Shown here: positions 52,792 through 54,244 of the stretch, in pieces | How the letters are laid out: every line of letters starts with the position of its first letter | Numbering within the stretch: the stretch's first letter is position 1 | NCBI RefSeq assembly: GCF_009910845.1 | Contig: NZ_SIJB01000047.1 | Span: forward strand, 1 to 54,244 | Reading direction: 5' to 3' | From: Chengkuizengella marina | Lineage (GTDB): Bacteria; Bacillota; Bacilli; Paenibacillales; KCTC-33759 | DNA: 54,244 bases | Notes under the pieces: model-generated | The model's database searches: none | The model's input: the letters and a program-made list of their open reading frames with translations, nothing else | Told to the model about the DNA's origin: nothing | Made by a program: the position numbers and the translations under genes

Positions 52792-54244
52792 TTACAGTTC
52801 TTCTATTTTTAAAGAACTAATTGTATCATTCCCGATAGGATGACTCCTAAAATCTCCAAGCCAGCCATACATCTCTAGAGTATTTCCTTGAAAAACAGGA
52901 TCTGTGTATAGGGTTACTTTATAATCACCGACAATAAAAATTGAGCTCAGTGAGTTATCTTGAATATTATTTCCTAGAATTTGTATACTTTCTATATACC
53001 TATATTCTCCAGGGTCTTTTACTATAATTGATCGTCCGGGTGTAAAATTAAGTTCTTGCCCTAAATAAACACCTTTTGGAAATACTCTAAATGATGACAT
53101 TAGATTATCCCCTACATCTCCACTACTTCCCGAATATTGATCAAACGTTTTCACTGCTTGCACTCTACCATTATAATCTGGGTGTTCATACAATGTAACA
53201 CCGTAGTCCCCAATCACGAGTACAGAGGATAAAGTATCACCAGGAAATCCGCATTCATTAGAACTATGGCGACAATTGTAAGGGGTATTAGCATCAACTG
53301 GTAGGAAACGTTTATAATTTCCTCTATACGTTTGGATATCGAATAACCATACACCTTCACCATGAAATACACTTATTGATGAAGCTTTATTATCTATATT
53401 ACTATTTAAATTTGGACCACCATAATTCTCTTTAACTAAAGCATATGCTCCTGACCAGTTATAATTCTCATACAGAGCTGCTGCATATGGACCTACAACT
53501 TTTACTGATGATATAGAATCATCTTTTTTAAAATAAACATCTCCTCTTTGATAACCCATCCAATCATTTGCTTGATGGCCACCTGAATCTCTAGCAAATT
53601 GCTCATCATTATATAAATCAAAAGATCCACTAAAATCTGGTCCATCAAAAGTATAGACACCATGCCATTTTTCACGTACTTTTATAGAAGAAACAGTTTT
53701 TGATCCAATAATCATTTCGTCAAAGTCACGAATATGAGCATAACTGTCCTCGTCGGTGAAAAACGCTTGAGAATAACCTCCATAGTTTGCTTGTGGGTAT
53801 AGTACAACCCATACATTTCCTTGCACCAACATCGATGACAACTTGTTATCAAAGTCATAACCTGTTTGATTTAAATTTACGGATTGATCCTTACTTACTG
53901 TAACACAATCCCCATTGAATCCTGCTTCTGAAAACAGAAATGAAGTTTCTGTCACTGTAAAATGTTGACCAGGCATTCTCACAGCTGAGGATCGGAGGGT
54001 ATCATCATTATAAAGGACTTCTTTCACAACATAAAATTCTTCATCTGTGTTATCTTTTAATATGTCATATAACTCAGGCGAGATGTTTATGGCATTCGTT
54101 TTCCCTACAAATTTACCCACTTCTATTCCACCTGTAGCTGGGTTACCAATATATAAAATATAATACGTACTTTCCCCTGCAGGCATTTGATTATCTGTCA
54201 AAGTAAATGGAATGGAACAACCAACGACCAACTGACTAAATTGT
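52792..54244 (-). CDS. Protein with at least eight beta/gamma-crystallin-like repeats, 5' end cut by window edge
   Basis: The frame stays open to base 54244 and no ribosome site precedes the TTG at 54231, so the start is outside the window. The visible protein has about 100 residues of unassigned beta-rich sequence. Eight units follow with the calcium-type motif (N/D)(N/D)xx(S/T)S or close variants: DNKLSS, SKTVSS, DDSISS, DNKASS, GDTLSS, GDNLMSS, DNSLSS, NDTISS. Tyr and Gly pairs such as LYPQANYGGYSQAF and LYENYNWSGAYALV recur. Crystallin repeats usually bind calcium; here the role is unknown. Confidence 0.85.
   Translation of the reverse strand, partial: QFSQLVVGCSIPFTLTDNQMPAGESTYYILYIGNPATGGIEVGKFVGKTNAINISPELYDILKDNTDEEFYVVKEVLYNDDTLRSSAVRMPGQHFTVTETSFLFSEAGFNGDCVTVSKDQSVNLNQTGYDFDNKLSSMLVQGNVWVVLYPQANYGGYSQAFFTDEDSYAHIRDFDEMIIGSKTVSSIKVREKWHGVYTFDGPDFSGSFDLYNDEQFARDSGGHQANDWMGYQRGDVYFKKDDSISSVKVVGPYAAALYENYNWSGAYALVKENYGGPNLNSNIDNKASSISVFHGEGVWLFDIQTYRGNYKRFLPVDANTPYNCRHSSNECGFPGDTLSSVLVIGDYGVTLYEHPDYNGRVQAVKTFDQYSGSSGDVGDNLMSSFRVFPKGVYLGQELNFTPGRSIIVKDPGEYRYIESIQILGNNIQDNSLSSIFIVGDYKVTLYTDPVFQGNTLEMYGWLGDFRSHPIGNDTISSLKIEEL

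Noticed and set aside
1..54244. tRNA genes, rRNA, CRISPR arrays and transposases
   Set aside because: I looked for cloverleaf-like sequence, regularly spaced repeats and transposase motifs and recognised none.

Overview
The window looks like chromosome from a low-GC, endospore-forming member of the Bacillales. The sporulation genes spoVK, cotE and spo0M, a Spo0A-type PAS histidine kinase and a tiny YjcZ-like spore protein all point there. So do the block hflX / ynbB-like / glnR / glnA and the cluster mutS / S41 peptidase / mutL / methyltransferase / miaA / hfq. The putative amidoligase next to cotE and mutS, and the secreted collagenase, make a Paenibacillaceae relative plausible; that placement is inference. 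Strong AGGAGG-type ribosome sites and frequent GTG/TTG starts fit Firmicutes.

Bases 1-5940 are one end of a prophage or integrative element. A leftward early operon (Cro-like regulator, DUF771-like protein, Xis-like DNA-binding proteins, Rha/ORF6C antirepressor, zinc-ribbon protein, small unknowns, ERF single-strand annealing protein) diverges from a rightward repressor-integrase pair across an operator-rich gap. Inside the operon an [xis-like + rha 5' end] module has been duplicated, and the upstream copy has decayed. The integrase ends against the glnA terminator, so the element sits just downstream of the glnR-glnA operon.

Bases 5986-11475 hold glnA, glnR (with a textbook GlnR/TnrA box and promoter), a PLP enzyme of the YnbB family, hflX and spoVK, all leftward. 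Bases 11476-18770 carry a 33-residue sporulation peptide gene with a decayed copy of its promoter-leader, a GNAT acetyltransferase, the soluble multi-PAS kinase, a TRIC-type channel, an HD nucleotidase-like protein, a YdcF protein overlapping a carboxylesterase, and a cyclophilin lipoprotein. Bases 18955-24724 carry a membrane-anchored GH3 glycosidase, a small membrane protein, an ASCH protein and a class A PBP.

Bases 24909-34847 are a leftward run: a COG2509 flavoprotein behind a guanine-class riboswitch, then hfq, miaA, a methyltransferase, mutL, an S41 peptidase and mutS. Several of these overlap by 4 bases and are probably co-transcribed. Bases 34930-43109 hold the putative amidoligase, cotE, an aromatic-acid-exporter-like membrane protein, an M32 carboxypeptidase, a HesB-like protein, a carbonic anhydrase, an M48 protease with ankyrin repeats and a GDPD. 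Bases 43446-54244 hold a large M9 collagenase (perfect cre site upstream), spo0M, a DUF309 protein, a quinone-oxidoreductase-like MDR protein, a cupin, a hidden CxxC protein with no normal start codon, a transaldolase with a structured leader, and a truncated protein of at least eight beta/gamma-crystallin-like repeats.

The most rewarding points are the guanine-type aptamer whose expression platform looks like an ON switch in front of a flavoprotein of unknown role, the duplicated and decaying prophage module, the amidoligase beside cotE, the M48-ankyrin fusion and the hidden 96-codon gene. No tRNA, rRNA, CRISPR array or insertion sequence was recognised.
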